From positions 75,184,626 through 75,248,625 of the forward strand of contig CM042148.1 in assembly GCA_023376005.1 (NCBI GenBank): a DNA stretch of 64,000 nucleotides, given 5' to 3'. Shown in pieces: positions 31,757-44,594 of this stretch. Under the pieces are notes generated by a model. It was not told where the DNA came from. It did no database searches and saw only the letters and a list, made by a program, of their open reading frames with translations. Every line of letters begins with the position of its first letter. The first letter of the stretch is position 1. This DNA comes from Doryteuthis pealeii (lineage: Eukaryota; Mollusca; Cephalopoda; Myopsida; Loliginidae). The translations under genes were made by a program, and so were the position numbers.

Positions 31757-33697
31757 TAAAGGGTAGTTGGTGTGTATGTATGTATGTATATATGTATTGC
31801 TATGTATGTATGTATATCCAGTCGAAACTACAAAAATACAACAATTAACGACAACGTAAATATATATACACATTAAATATCACCAGTTCTTACTTTTTGT
31901 GCAAAAAATATGAAGTTTTTTTTTTATATTCGAAGATATCTAAAGATTAAAATATACATAGAAATAGCATTGGAATTCTACTTTAAAATGTCCTGTATTT
32001 GTAAATCTTAAAAGTAAACAAATCAATACTCAAGGTATTTTTGCCCCCTCTACCCAGGCGACACCGGGTAAACCGCTACTAGTACATATATAAAAGGCAG
32101 TTGGGGCGTATGTATGTATGTGTGTATGTATGTCCGGATAGAACTACGAAAATAAACAATTAACAACGAAGTAAAAATAAATACATATTAAATATCACCA
32201 GTTCTTGCCTTTTGTGCAAACATTATAAAGGTTTGATTTATATTCGAATATATTTAGAAATTAAATAGATATACCATTGAAATTCTACTTAAAAATGTTC
32301 AGCATTTGTAAATTTCAAATGTAAACAAATCAATACAAGAGGTTTTTTTTACTCCACCCCCCCCCCATACACACAACTACCCAGGCGACACTGGGTAGCC
32401 GCTTCTAGTACATGTATAAAAGGCAGCTGGTGCGTATGTATTTATGTATGAATGTCCGATGAAACTACGATAATACAACAATTAACGACAAAGTAAATAT
32501 ATATACACATTAAATATAACACATGTGCTGGAGTACCGTCTCACTGTATGTATGTTATGTATGTATGTTACTAGATATATGACTTGTATGAGAACGATGC
32601 TCCGGCTCAGTATTACAGTCGTCGAAACTGCCCGTTCCAACCTCCCGTTCTTATGTTGTCTGTTGATTTACAGGAAGGCTGAAAAAGAGCTGGTTTCGTT
32701 TCTTTTACCAACTCGGCTGAAATAAGATTAAATAACCAAAAGCTGTCAACGGATTAACAAAACAATTGAACACAACGCCTTTTTTATGCTTATGTATAAA
32801 ATATATACATTTATTTTACAAAGGAGCGAGGTGATTTCTTGTCAGCTGATTGGCGATCTACAGCTAGGTTTTGGCTAAGTTATCAATTCTGTACCGAGTG
32901 GCAAGGCATCAGAGTGTATCGGTAAAGTTTTATCAAGGGCCCAGAGCCATGGCAAGCTCTTCTTCTCCGGTCTTCGTTCTGTCCCGGTCTCTCCCGCTCT
33001 CACGCTCTTTTCGTCTGACGGTCTGTTATTTATGGGATCCAGACCTCCCACCCCTAACATATGTCTCTGATTGGCCAGCCACTCGATACTATTGCCTACG
33101 TGTCTAAATGGCCTTGTGCTAGCCTAGCTTGTATTTTTCCATTTGGAGTCAAGGCCAACCATTGTTTTATTTATCTAAGTTTTTGAAATTGTTGACGAAC
33201 TTGTTCAAAAACTGGAATCTTATTTATTAAATTATCATTTTATTTTTGCACAATTTGAATGATATACATCAAATTCCATAATCTAAATAAGTTATGCTTA
33301 CGTGATGATTTTTCATTTAGATAAATTAACCTCCAATATAAAACATTATTATTATTTTAATTATTATTATTTTTACTTTTACTTTTAAACAAACCACCAT
33401 AATTAATACTTAGGGTAGTTTTAATTAATTAGTAATTAATTAATAGGTCGCCAGTCAACCCATAACAAAATAGTGTTACAATAACCGGTTCTTGCTTTTT
33501 GTGCAAAAATCATGAAGATTCTATTTATAATCGAAGATATATAAAAATTAAAATATACATAGCAATAGCATAGATTTTCTACTTAAAAATGTCCAGCATT
33601 TGTAAATCTCAAAAGTAAACAAATCAATAAGCCAGGGTTTTGTTACCGCCCTCCACCTACTCTACCCAGGAGACACTGGGTAGCTTCTTCTAGTAAA
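31757..33697 (+). repeat. three ~325-bp tandem units, third split by an insertion
   Basis: Units start at TATAAA(A)GG(C/G)AGTTGG (31757, 32090, 32415) and contain CAACAATTAACGACAA, TCACCAGTTCTT and a CCCAGGCGACAC(C/T)GGGTA hairpin near the end. The third unit is interrupted at 32520 and resumes at 33481, ending near 33697. Confidence 0.8.
32521..33480. mobile_element. 960-bp insertion with 5-bp target duplication
   Basis: ATAAC at 32516-32520 and 33481-33485 flanks a segment that splits a tandem unit. The insertion starts ACATGTGCTGG and ends TAGTGTTACA. On the minus strand it starts TGTAACACTA, LTR-like at one end, but the other end is not CA. No coding capacity recognised. Class uncertain; LTR-derived is the best guess. 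Confidence 0.6.
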
Positions 33698-34075
33698 AAC
33701 TAAAAGAAATACTTATAAACGTTTGCTTCAGGAAGATAATATTGACAAAAAAAAAACTCGCAAAGAAATGCCTGCCAACCAAAACAGAAAGACAAAATAA
33801 GTGACAATATTTTTTGTATGTGTGATAGAACGACGACGTCATCGTTGTGTAAGAAGACTGCATGCAAAGGATATTCTGACAAAGAGAAGAAAGCAAATAT
33901 TGATAAACGAACTCAGTGGCTGTAAAAATCCATTAAAACTGCAGAGCGAGACAGTCACAGACTTTTAGCTGCCATTCAAAAATGTACAGGTAAATGTACT
34001 CTACATAACATTATCGATATATTTCCTTTCAACTAGACAAAAGCATGTTTGACTCAAGGCTATATTGTGAAGGAG

Positions 34076-34077
<2 letters not shown>

Positions 34078-34133
<56 letters not shown>

Positions 34134-34320
34134 TGTGTGTGTGTGTATAGGAGGATTCGGGTAAATGCGACAGAATGTAGTAAAAGAATAGCGGGAAAAT
34201 GTGGACAAAAGAACAACCCAAACAATTGTTCTTTTGTCCACATTTTCCCTCTATTCTTTTACCACACACACTCACATATTTCCCACTATTCTTTACCACA
34301 CACACACTCACAACACACAC

Positions 34321-34363
<43 letters not shown>
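34078..34363. repeat. nested palindrome of microsatellites around a hairpin
   Basis: Reading inward from both ends: (TA)n 34078-34110 with (TG)n 34111-34146 on the left; (CA)n about 34300-34332 with (TA)n 34333-34363 on the right. In the centre 34179-34215 pairs with 34226-34263 (GGGAAAATGTGGACAAAAGA / TCTTTTGTCCACATTTTCCC). The whole locus is an inverted repeat with a ~10-nt loop. Confidence 0.8.
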
Positions 34364-34365
<2 letters not shown>

Positions 34366-34499
34366 TCTTTCAGATACTAGTGGCATAAAACAACATCTGT
34401 TGTTTGATTATTACGGCATATAAACCGTTTTCAGTCTATCATAATATATATATATATATGTATGTATGTATGTGTATTTCTATATATATATATATTCCA

Positions 34500-35023
34500 T
34501 CTATTTTTCATATTTGTCAAATGAAAAAAACATTATATCTGGGACTTTTACACCTTGAAGACTTTCATCTATAACTTTACGGACTTATCAACGCCACAAG
34601 TAAATTTGGAACTCTAACATCTTTTTTCAAATTACCATGTGGACTTGTATATTTTAACAGCTGAAAAATATGTACTATACTTTTTGATACCCACTTTACA
34701 TTTTTATATAAACTTTTACAACAAACTCTTTTGAGTTTTTCTATAAACTATAATGCTTCTGATTTTTTTTAAATCAAAAATAAAATTTATTTTATTTTTA
34801 AAACAGAACATGCATTTTTCAAAAATTTCAGCGGTTGAACTCAGCGTTCGTTTCTGTAAACAGTCTTTTTTAACGGATATCTTCTCTTCCCATCTATGTC
34901 GCTCTTTGATGAAGACCAACTTATCGATTTGGTCGAAACAGTACTGTCAGCAATTACATAACAAACATCATATGTTTTTTCATAATGTTAAATTTCATAC
35001 TGTCGGATTAATTTCCATCTATT

Positions 35024-35071
<48 letters not shown>
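34500..35071 (+). repeat. hammerhead-like element ending in (TA)n
   Basis: The motif at about 34901-34951 has TTGATGA (C3 lost), a 6-bp helix II GACCAA/TTGGTC, GAAA, helix III CAG/CTG and GTC, but helix I is about 2 bp. About 80 nt downstream is (TA)n at 35031-35071. The end (TTCCATCTATTTTTCATAT) also occurs near 34497. Confidence 0.5.
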
Positions 35072-35074
<3 letters not shown>

Positions 35075-35129
35075 TGAATGAATGAACAAATAAAAGAGTT
35101 AGCTTTTATTTATTTACATTGGAACAATA

Positions 35130-35171
35130 TTTACAACCAATGGTTTCCTGCTAACGCATTCGTCAGGTAAA
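35130..35171 (-). ncRNA. hammerhead ribozyme motif, variant core CTGACGA
   Basis: Helix I TTTAC/GTAAA (5 bp), CTGACGA (35166-35160; position 7 is free in the CUGANGA consensus), helix II TGC/GCA with a GTTA loop and one mismatched base pair at its foot, GAAA (35147-35144), helix III A-T, C-G, C-G, U16.1-H17 at 35136-35135 (T-T). (TA)n at 35031-35071 lies about 60 nt downstream. Confidence 0.65.
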
Positions 35172-35253
35172 CGAAATAGTTTTTTTTAAATAACACTGTA
35201 CGTTGGATTACTACTGCTTTTTCTAGTATAATAGTGCCAACCATACACACTAA

Positions 35254-35538
<285 letters not shown>

Positions 35539-35787
35539 AAACTTTCGCTGCCCGAAGATTGCTCCACTTAAACAAACAAGTTTAAATAGACTGAAGCCAA
35601 TGGTAGCAGACTTGTTTCCATACAAATACAAATATACTAAAATATACATTTATCTATTATTATCATCAATAATACTGCTCTATCACAGATATTGAGCACT
35701 CTCCTAATAATTCTGTATGTTGACTTATTACTGTCTCTTTAAGTGTGATAGTGTTAATCATACACATTGATATATATATATATGTAT

Positions 35788-35993
35788 TGAAGCTGTATTT
35801 ACCAAGATAGAAATGAACAATGTACGGAACGTTAATTTTTTTCATAATTCCAGGTGTGTCATAAAAATGCCGAGTTTGAAGCTGTATTTACCAAGATAGA
35901 AATGGACAATGAATGGAACGTTAATTTTTTCAGAATACAAAGTGTGTCAAAAAGTACAAAAAATATTGATACTTTTTCGACACTCCTTATATA

Positions 35994-36041
<48 letters not shown>
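35788..36041 (+). repeat. ~88-bp direct duplication and (ATT)n
   Basis: TGAAGCTGTATTTACCAAGA begins copies at 35788 and 35877. (ATT)n follows at 35994-36041. Confidence 0.8.
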
Positions 36042-36042
<1 letters not shown>

Positions 36043-36390
36043 CTAAAGCTGAGATTATCACCTTTTAATGTCTAAAGGCCTTTTCCTAAATAATGACACA
36101 AACCATATCCCAGAATATAATTTAATACTAAATCTAATTAATGTTAGAAAAAAATTCAATTTCATTTTATTCTAATTAGTCGTAATTTGCAATTAAGTAA
36201 AAAATCCACTATTCTCTGTCTTTACTTCCTGCCTGTTTCTTTCTACCCACCCTCTCAATATATTTAGAATACGTATTCATTATTTCTTTACTCTATCTAT
36301 TCTCGCAAGAGAGACAGAAAGAAAGAGAAAATACTGTTCCCTTCCTAACACTTAAATAAAGGGAGAAGGTGACTGACTGCTGATGATTCA

Positions 36391-36427
<37 letters not shown>

Positions 36428-37060
36428 AGCCTGGCTGTATAATTTTTTAAAACTTTTATTCGCTTTGCGAATATTTAATGCGATATTTTAACCCCACCTT
36501 CCACACTCCAGTCTTTTTTCGACAAGTAAATTTAAATATTTTAACCCTCCCCTTCTTTAGAATATTTTAAGGATGGGGGGGGGGCTAAATATTTACATTT
36601 ACTTGTCGATAAAAATATGGCTTACTTTTAACGCCTTCAAACCACTAAAAAAAGTAACTTGTTAATAAAAACGCCTTCAATCTGCTAAAAAAAATTTCTT
36701 CCGTATTTTCATTTTATTCTAATATCTTTATTTTAATATCTTTTTTTTTTTCGAAAATCAATTACCAATAAAAAATTTAAATGTTTTTTTCGGTATTTTT
36801 ATTATATTTTGATATATTTATTTCCAACAATCAATTACAAAAAAAAAATCAAAATATTTAGATATCCTTTTTTATTTTAACTAAAAAAAAAAAGTCACAA
36901 AAACAATCAACACATTAAACAAACATAAATAAATAAACATCTGAATACTTAGATATTCTTTTTTATTTTAATAAAAAAAATGTCACGTCATTTTTAATTC
37001 AAGAAATATCTTATTTTATGGTATCGCAATTGTACAACATGAATTTAGGTGCTACATACA
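36042..37060. other. unassigned AT-rich DNA
   Basis: An inverted repeat (GACAAGTAAAT / ATTTACTTGTC) spans about 36519-36608 around a run of ten G at 36575. No gene. Confidence 0.5.
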
Positions 37061-37068
37061 ATTAATTT

Positions 37069-37376
37069 TTAAATTTACACGGTACAATTGCGAAATGTGT
37101 TGCAAAATGCGTATATAGTGGTGTCACATCCCTTATCTTTTGACATGCCTTCCATGAGTTCAAATGTAATATCGTTCCCGGTTTGCTCATTTTCTTAATT
37201 TTAGAAAATAGTGTCTCTGCTTTACGGTCAGGGACATATCGCAAAAATCCGATCTTTGATACTGTGTCAATATCATCGAAAACCCATCGTTGTGGTATAC
37301 AGCATCTTCTATTATATTTTCTTTTAACTTTTCGGGGAAAACGCCTTAAGCACAGCTTGTTTTTTTCAGCAGGCAC
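37069..37376 (-). pseudogene. ISXO2/Merlin-like transposase fragment
   Basis: The reading frame (about 104 aa) contains KRKYNRR, QRWVFDDIDTVSKIGFLRYV, PDRKAETLF, IKK, KPGTILHLNSWKAC and TPLYTHF. These match, in order, the core of ISXO2-like (IS1595/Merlin) DDE transposases found in many invertebrates, where the second acidic residue lies in an SDSWKAY-type motif. Here that D is N and the upstream IDE motif and downstream third acidic motif are missing, so it is a dead fragment. No termini identified. Confidence 0.7.
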
Positions 37377-37947
37377 CGCTTCAGCTTAGGGACATTTTTG
37401 AGCTGGCACTGCTTATCGTTTCTTAAGGCAAAACCGGGACGCAGTTATGTGAAGAGCCTCAATTGATATCATGTTTTAAAATAAGATTTTTTTAAATTAT
37501 TTTAATTTTTTTTTATTTATAGGGTCCAATACAATTTTGAACCCCCTCCTACTTGAAAAAAACTTACCAAAAATCAGGGAATTATCCGATTTTAATGAAA
37601 TTTTCAATGTTGATTTTATCAATAAATGAATTTTATAATATGCTTAGTTTACTGGTCCTGTACATATTTTTATTATGAATGCAAGTAATGTTAAAATAAC
37701 AACACAGATTTAACGCAAAAGTTTATTTATATTCATTTATATTATATTTTGTGAAAGATACAAACATTATTCCAAATGAAAAATATTAGGCACTGGCAAA
37801 GTTGACGGCCATGTTCACGATAAATTTGAGTAAAATTGACTGAAAAAATAGTCTAAAATGTATTAAAAGTCAATTACATTATTGTGATTTCTTTTCAAGT
37901 ATTTAACCCAAGATAAATGGCTGACCCAACGGGTTAGGTATTTTCTA

Positions 37948-38015
<68 letters not shown>

Positions 38016-38529
38016 AGTCTAGCAGAATTATCTGCCGGGTTTGGAAAGTACATTTTAAAAAGGGCAATGGATTCTGATCGAAAGTTTATTTTGCTATAAG
38101 AAAATTTGCCATTTGTTTCTGTTTTTGTCAACAGATTTTTGTAAACATTATATCACATAATTGCTTGTCTACACGAGATATACACTCCTGAATGTCAACC
38201 TGAAATTCTACACCACTCATCTAATCATTTGTCTTACTGTGATTGTCTTACTACATGATGAATAAAATCATCTGTTGTATGGAGCCTACGCTTAATGATT
38301 TGACAAGTTCAGATATCCCCAGAGAGAGTAATCACAACAGGGTAAATCTGAGGAGAACGTGTCACCCATCTGAGATTCTCTGGAAATAATTCTAGCAGAA
38401 CATTCATAGATACCATCAGGACAACTGATATGCTATGACAGCAGCTGCTGCTCAAAGACATACCTTTCACTCACTCTCCGCAACTAACACCTGTGTAGGA
38501 CTAATTTTTAATGTGACCATTCTAACTGA

Positions 38530-38574
<45 letters not shown>

Positions 38575-38793
38575 ATATTATATATAAGGGTTTTGTAATT
38601 TGCTTGAAGCATTGTGTTTATATTGGTTTGTTGGTTGGTTTGAAGCTAATCACAATGCAAGTGTAAAGAAAAAAGAAAGTAACTGGTGTTGTTTGTTAAC
38701 CCGTGATTTATTCTTAATTCTTAATATTTCGGGATATAAATCTCTTCTACAGAAGATCACTAGTACTGAAGTTGTTGCTAGTGGCTTTTCATT

Positions 38794-38799
<6 letters not shown>
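37377..38799. other. unassigned with (TA)n tracts
   Basis: (TA)n at 37951-38013 and 38533-38585. 38700-38760 carries a relic on the minus strand (CTGTAGA, then CCCGAAA) resembling a decayed hammerhead core. No gene. Confidence 0.45.

Positions 38800-38885
<86 letters not shown>
38800..38885. repeat. long (TA)n
   Basis: About 85 bp of uninterrupted TA. Confidence 0.95.
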
Positions 38886-38889
<4 letters not shown>

Positions 38890-38924
38890 AGTATTCCAAA
38901 ACGATGCATTTATTCTTGATAGTG

Positions 38925-38974
38925 AACTCGACGTTATAACGTTTCATTTTCTAGCAAACCTTCATCAGGAGTTG
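38925..38974 (-). ncRNA. hammerhead ribozyme motif with weak helix II
   Basis: Helix I AACTC/GAGTT (5 bp), CTGATGA (38968-38962), a helix II with two mismatches, GAAA (38945-38942), helix III CGTT/AACG with an AT loop, then GTC with H17 = C38930. The 3' side runs about 40 nt to (TA)n 38800-38885. Confidence 0.65.
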
Positions 38975-39015
38975 AGATGGAAGAACTGATGCATGGGTAA
39001 GGGTGGATGAATGGA

Positions 39016-39890
<875 letters not shown>

Positions 39891-39894
39891 CCGA

Positions 39895-40860
39895 AAAATG
39901 GCGCGTCTAGAATATGCCACTAAACTGCATCTGATGGTGAGGCTCCAATTATAGATCTCTGGCGTTTGTCAGAAATTCCTTCTTTGCCATTATTTCCAAA
40001 TCCATTCTGACCTAGAGTGCTAGTACCTGTCGGTCGGATTTAGAATATAATGACTATACCCTGTAGAGGGATACCCCACCCCTGAAAAATGGAACCCCCA
40101 GCATATGCCATTGAACTACATCTGTTGGTGAGGCCCCAGTTCTGGATCTCTGGGAATTTTCGAATACCTTTTAATTGCCATTATTCCCTGGTCCATTCTG
40201 ACTCGGAGTGGTAGTACCTACTAGGGTTCCATCTAAGGGTCAATAAATATGATGAAAAAATAATTTGGTTTGGTTTGGTTTAGTTTGGTTTGGTTTTACG
40301 GCATATCAACCTCAGTGGGTCATTTAATGCCGATAAAGTTTTGAAATAAATTCAATGCTTAACGGATAATACAATATTTTTTATAAATACATTTGTCTAT
40401 TTAACCCATCGATGGGACCCTAACAGGTACTACCACTCTGGGTCAGAGTGGACCAGGGAGCAATGGTGATAAAGGGGTGCTCCACATTCCCCAAACCTCC
40501 AAAACTGGAACCTCACCATCAGATAGAGTTTAACGTCATTCCCAGGACATGTAGACCTTCTAGCACCCATATGATAAAAAGGGGTTGGGGCTTGCCATAA
40601 GGGCAGTAGGGTTGGGACAATCATATAGGTGCTAGGGCTTGACATGGCCAGCCGATTGATCGGAGGGGGTCTCTCCGACCGCCCGTCTAGCCTAAGTCAT
40701 GGACTGCTCAGCCACCTGGGTTCTATCCTTAAGCATCACGGGTCGCCACCCACGGCCAACAGGTGGCCCCATTGAGGGAGTCTTACCCCTCAGCAGAGGT
40801 GCAGTCGGTGCATTCTAACGCCCCAGCCGACAGGGCTGGATGAAAATATAAGTATTACTA
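39895..40860. repeat. family D tail duplication, full family D copy and GC-rich block
   Basis: Two ~185-bp direct copies of the family D tail (CTGATGGTGAGGCTCC near 39926; CTGTTGGTGAGGCCCC near 40110) lie in reverse orientation, followed by a plus-strand copy from 40262 (GTTTTACGGCATATCAACC) to about 40560. 40640-40860 is GC-rich repeat DNA, a diverged relative of 12560-12650. Confidence 0.6.
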
Positions 40861-41129
40861 TGTAATACAAATAACTAATGCACAGTTGTATGATTTTAAG
40901 TATTCCTTATTGACCAATAGTAATATATACACAATTAAATGGGTTCAAGTAACTAATTCTGTTCAATAATAGTCGTTTTTCTGCACACATTTATATGAGT
41001 TCATGTAACTAATAATAATAATTCTGAGTAAGCAATTATAGCTTCAAGTAACTGTTCTTAAAACAAATAATCAACACAGAGTTATATGGTATCTAACATT
41101 CCAATCTAATAATTATCAGACAGGAGCAG

Positions 41130-41300
41130 TATCAATGGCGTAATTGCTAACGTGCATGACTGCGACATCGTAGTAAATGAGTTCGAACTGCAGTCGTGCT
41201 ATTACGCTCACTTTCGGACTAATACCCTGGGAAATGTATGAACCCCTCACTCTCAGAAATGGGTGAAATTGTACCACTACTGTTCTACTACAAGGATGTA
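41130..41300 (+). mobile_element. tRNA-derived SINE, family B relative
   Basis: A box ATGGCGTAATTGCTAACG, B box GAGTTCGAACTGC, then ACTAATACCCTGGGAAATG as in family B. Confidence 0.6.
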
Positions 41301-41379
41301 TTTGACCAATAAGAGTAAGACTAACAGGACTACAAATCCAGATCAGGGTAGACCTGGACGTAATTTCAATGAAGGCTAC

Positions 41380-41860
41380 TCTAGCCTTACCATCAGATGC
41401 AGTTTAGTTCCATACCCAGGACACCACATTTGGGGTGCAAGGGGTCTTATCATTCTTCCAGGGATACAGCCAGCATAATCGAAGTTTAGTTCTCATAAAC
41501 ATAGCCACAGTAATGGAGCCTCACCATCAGATGCATTTTAGAGGCATACCCAGGACTCCCGTTTTTAGGGGTGCAAGGGGTCTTACCATTCTGCAGGGGA
41601 ATACAGTCAGAATATTCTAAGCTTAGTTCTCACAAACATGGCTACAGTAATAGAGCCTCACCATCAGATGCAGTTTAGTGGCATACCCAGGACTCTTGTT
41701 CTTTTTTTTTTGGGGGGGGGTAAGGAGGTCTTACCGTTCTGTAGGGAATACAGTCAGCATATTCTAAGCGTAGTTCTCACAAACATGGAGCCTCGCCATC
41801 AGATGCAGTTTAGTGTCATACCCAGAGGTCAAAACTTTGCATATTCTGAGCCCCGCCGAC
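41380..41860 (+). repeat. four ~135-bp tandem units
   Basis: CATCAGATGCA recurs at 41391, 41525, 41662 and 41797 (spacing 134-137). Each unit holds CATACCCAGGAC and GTCTTACCATTCT-like sequence. Confidence 0.8.
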
Positions 41861-42149
41861 GGAGCAAATGAAGTGTTGAATTCTAATTAATCTTTTAACT
41901 CTGAGGGAGAGTAGAATCATTACAACATTCTTTGCGTAAAAAAAGTTATCTGTGCGGATCATTAAAAAAATATGTGTTCCCTTTAAAGGAAATATTACAA
42001 AACACAGAAAAATATCTTTTTTATGAATGTGCAAGTTTAACCTCATCCATTCAACTCTCTTGAAAGTATAACATCGGATTATCACCTTTGCTGAACTTTA
42101 CGGAATTTCCTCGATGGAAAACTGTAAACTAATTATGAATTGGTTAAGA

Positions 42150-42780
42150 GAGAAAACAGAGAGAGAGAAAGAGAGAGAGAGAGAGATAGAAAGAAAGAAA
42201 AAAGAGAAAGAAAGATTGAGAGAAAGAGAGAGAAAGAAATAGTGAGATAGAAAGAAAGAAAAAAGAGAGAGAAAGAGAGAGAAAATTGTGAAAGAAAGAG
42301 AGAGAAAGAAAGAAGGATGAAAAAAGAGTCAGAGAAAGAAAGAAAGAAAGACAGAAAGAGGGAGAGAGAAAGAAAGAAAGACAGAGAAAAAGAGAGAGAA
42401 AGAAAGAAAGAAGAGAGAAAAAAGAGAGAAAAGGAGAGAAAAAGAAAGAAAGAAAACCGAGAGTGGGAGGGAAGAGAAAGAGAGGGAGAGAGAGAGAGAA
42501 AGAAAGAAAGAATGAAAAAAGAGAGAGAAGAGAGTGAGAGAAAGAGAGAAATGGTGAGAGAAAGAAGAAAAAACGAAAGAACGAAAGAAAGAGAGAAAAA
42601 GAAAGAAGAGTCAAAAAAGAGAAAGAGAAAGAAAGAAAGAAAGAAAGAAAGAGGGAGATAGAGAGAAAGACTGAGAAAAAAGAAAAAGAAAAAAAAGAGA
42701 GAGAAAAGTAAAGACAGATAAAGAAAGAAAGAAAACAGAGAGAGAGGAGAGAGAGAGAAAGAGACAGAATAGAAGAGATT
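42150..42780. repeat. polypurine (GA/GAAA)n tract
   Basis: About 630 bp almost wholly A and G. Glu/Lys/Arg-rich and Ser/Phe-rich open frames are compositional artefacts. Confidence 0.9.
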
Positions 42781-42785
42781 TTTTT

Positions 42786-42857
42786 GTATGTAGAAGATAT
42801 TTTAAAAAATCTGAGCAGTTTATGCTCAGATTTTTAAAAAATATCTTCTTCATTATA
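42786..42857. repeat. hairpin at the end of the polypurine tract
   Basis: AGAAGATATTTTAAAAAATC and TGAGCA pair with TGCTCA and GATTTTTAAAAAATATCTTC around GTTTA, giving about a 30-bp stem. Confidence 0.75.
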
Positions 42858-43089
42858 CAAAACCAATTTGTAATCCAAACAACATTGGATAATCTCGACT
42901 TCTATACAAATAAATAATACCAAGATTACTAAATTTCAAAAAGCCATGGAGATATTTTGACCTGGAGATCTGAAGGATTTTATAGCCAAGACTTTACTAA
43001 CTTGCTAAGAGGATGGAATCAATATGTTTATACAGACATATTGATTAACTATTTCTCTATACTCTCAATATCTTCATGGTGGCACCACA

Positions 43090-43092
<3 letters not shown>

Positions 43093-43168
<76 letters not shown>

Positions 43169-43199
43169 GTATTTCTTTCTATTTATCTTTTTCTCCTTC

Positions 43200-43283
<84 letters not shown>

Positions 43284-43341
43284 GTATTTCTCTCTATCTT
43301 TTTCTCTCTTCTATATGTATGTATGTATGTATGTATCTCTA

Positions 43342-43376
<35 letters not shown>

Positions 43377-43437
43377 ATATCTATCTCTTTCTATCTCTGT
43401 CTGACTATTTAACTATCTTTTCCCTTCTATATGTATG

Positions 43438-43493
<56 letters not shown>

Positions 43494-43552
43494 CTCTGAC
43501 TGTATTTCTCTCTATTTATCTTTTCTCCCTTCTATATGAATGTATGTATGTA

Positions 43553-43592
<40 letters not shown>

Positions 43593-43675
43593 TCTCTACC
43601 ACTCTATCTATCTCTTTCTATCTCTGTCTGACTGTATTTAACTCTATCTTTTCTCCCTTCTATATGTATGCTTTA

Positions 43676-43712
<37 letters not shown>

Positions 43713-43804
43713 CTCTCACTCTCTGACTGTATTTCTCTCTATCTATTTTTCTCCCTTCTATACGTATGTATGTATGTATGTCTATCTCTCTCTCCCTCTC
43801 CTCT

Positions 43805-43852
<48 letters not shown>

Positions 43853-43906
43853 GTATTTCTCTCTATCTATCTTTTTCCCCCTTCTATATGTATGTATGTA
43901 TGTCTA

Positions 43907-43961
<55 letters not shown>

Positions 43962-44059
43962 TTCTCTCTACCGCTCTATCTATCTCTTTCTATCACTGTC
44001 TGACTGTATTTAACTCTATCTTTTTCTTCCTTCTATATGTATGTTACTCTCTCTCTCTT

Positions 44060-44118
<59 letters not shown>

Positions 44119-44191
44119 TTCTATCTCTGTCTGTCTGACTGTATTTCTTTCTATCGATCTTTTTCTCCCTTCTATATGTATGTCTGACTCT

Positions 44192-44254
<63 letters not shown>

Positions 44255-44398
44255 CCTTGATCTCCCTTCCTCTATTTCTCCCCCCACTTCTAGATACCTG
44301 TCTCTCAGACTTTCTCCCTCCCTTCTATATGTCTATCCCTCTCCCGATCTCACTTGCTCTATCTATGTTCATCTCCCTTCTAGATGCCTGTCTGTTTG

Positions 44399-44462
<64 letters not shown>
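43093..44462 (+). repeat. polypyrimidine minisatellite, (CT)n plus GACTGTATTTCT/TATG units
   Basis: Roughly ten units of 95-155 bp each consist of (CT)n of variable length, GACTGTATTT, a TCTATCTTTTTCTCCCTTC segment and CTATATGTATG with extra TATG copies (marks at 43197, 43311, 43426, 43534, 43661, 43757, 43882, 44032, 44172, 44325). Ser/Leu-rich frames are not genes. Ends in (CT)n(TA)n. Confidence 0.85.
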
Positions 44463-44480
<18 letters not shown>

Positions 44481-44594
44481 ATCAAAAAATCCGGAGAAGA
44501 AATTTTCCTTGCGACATAGAAGGTTTTTTTTAATGTGTCGTAGTTTGCAGAGCTCAATGTGTGCTCTTATTGTCAGAGTCACAGAGCAAAATTA

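Noticed and set aside
42150..44462. Long open frames rich in Ser/Leu or Glu/Lys/Arg
   Set aside because: They translate (CT)n and (GA)n repeats in several frames at once and have no non-repetitive domain.
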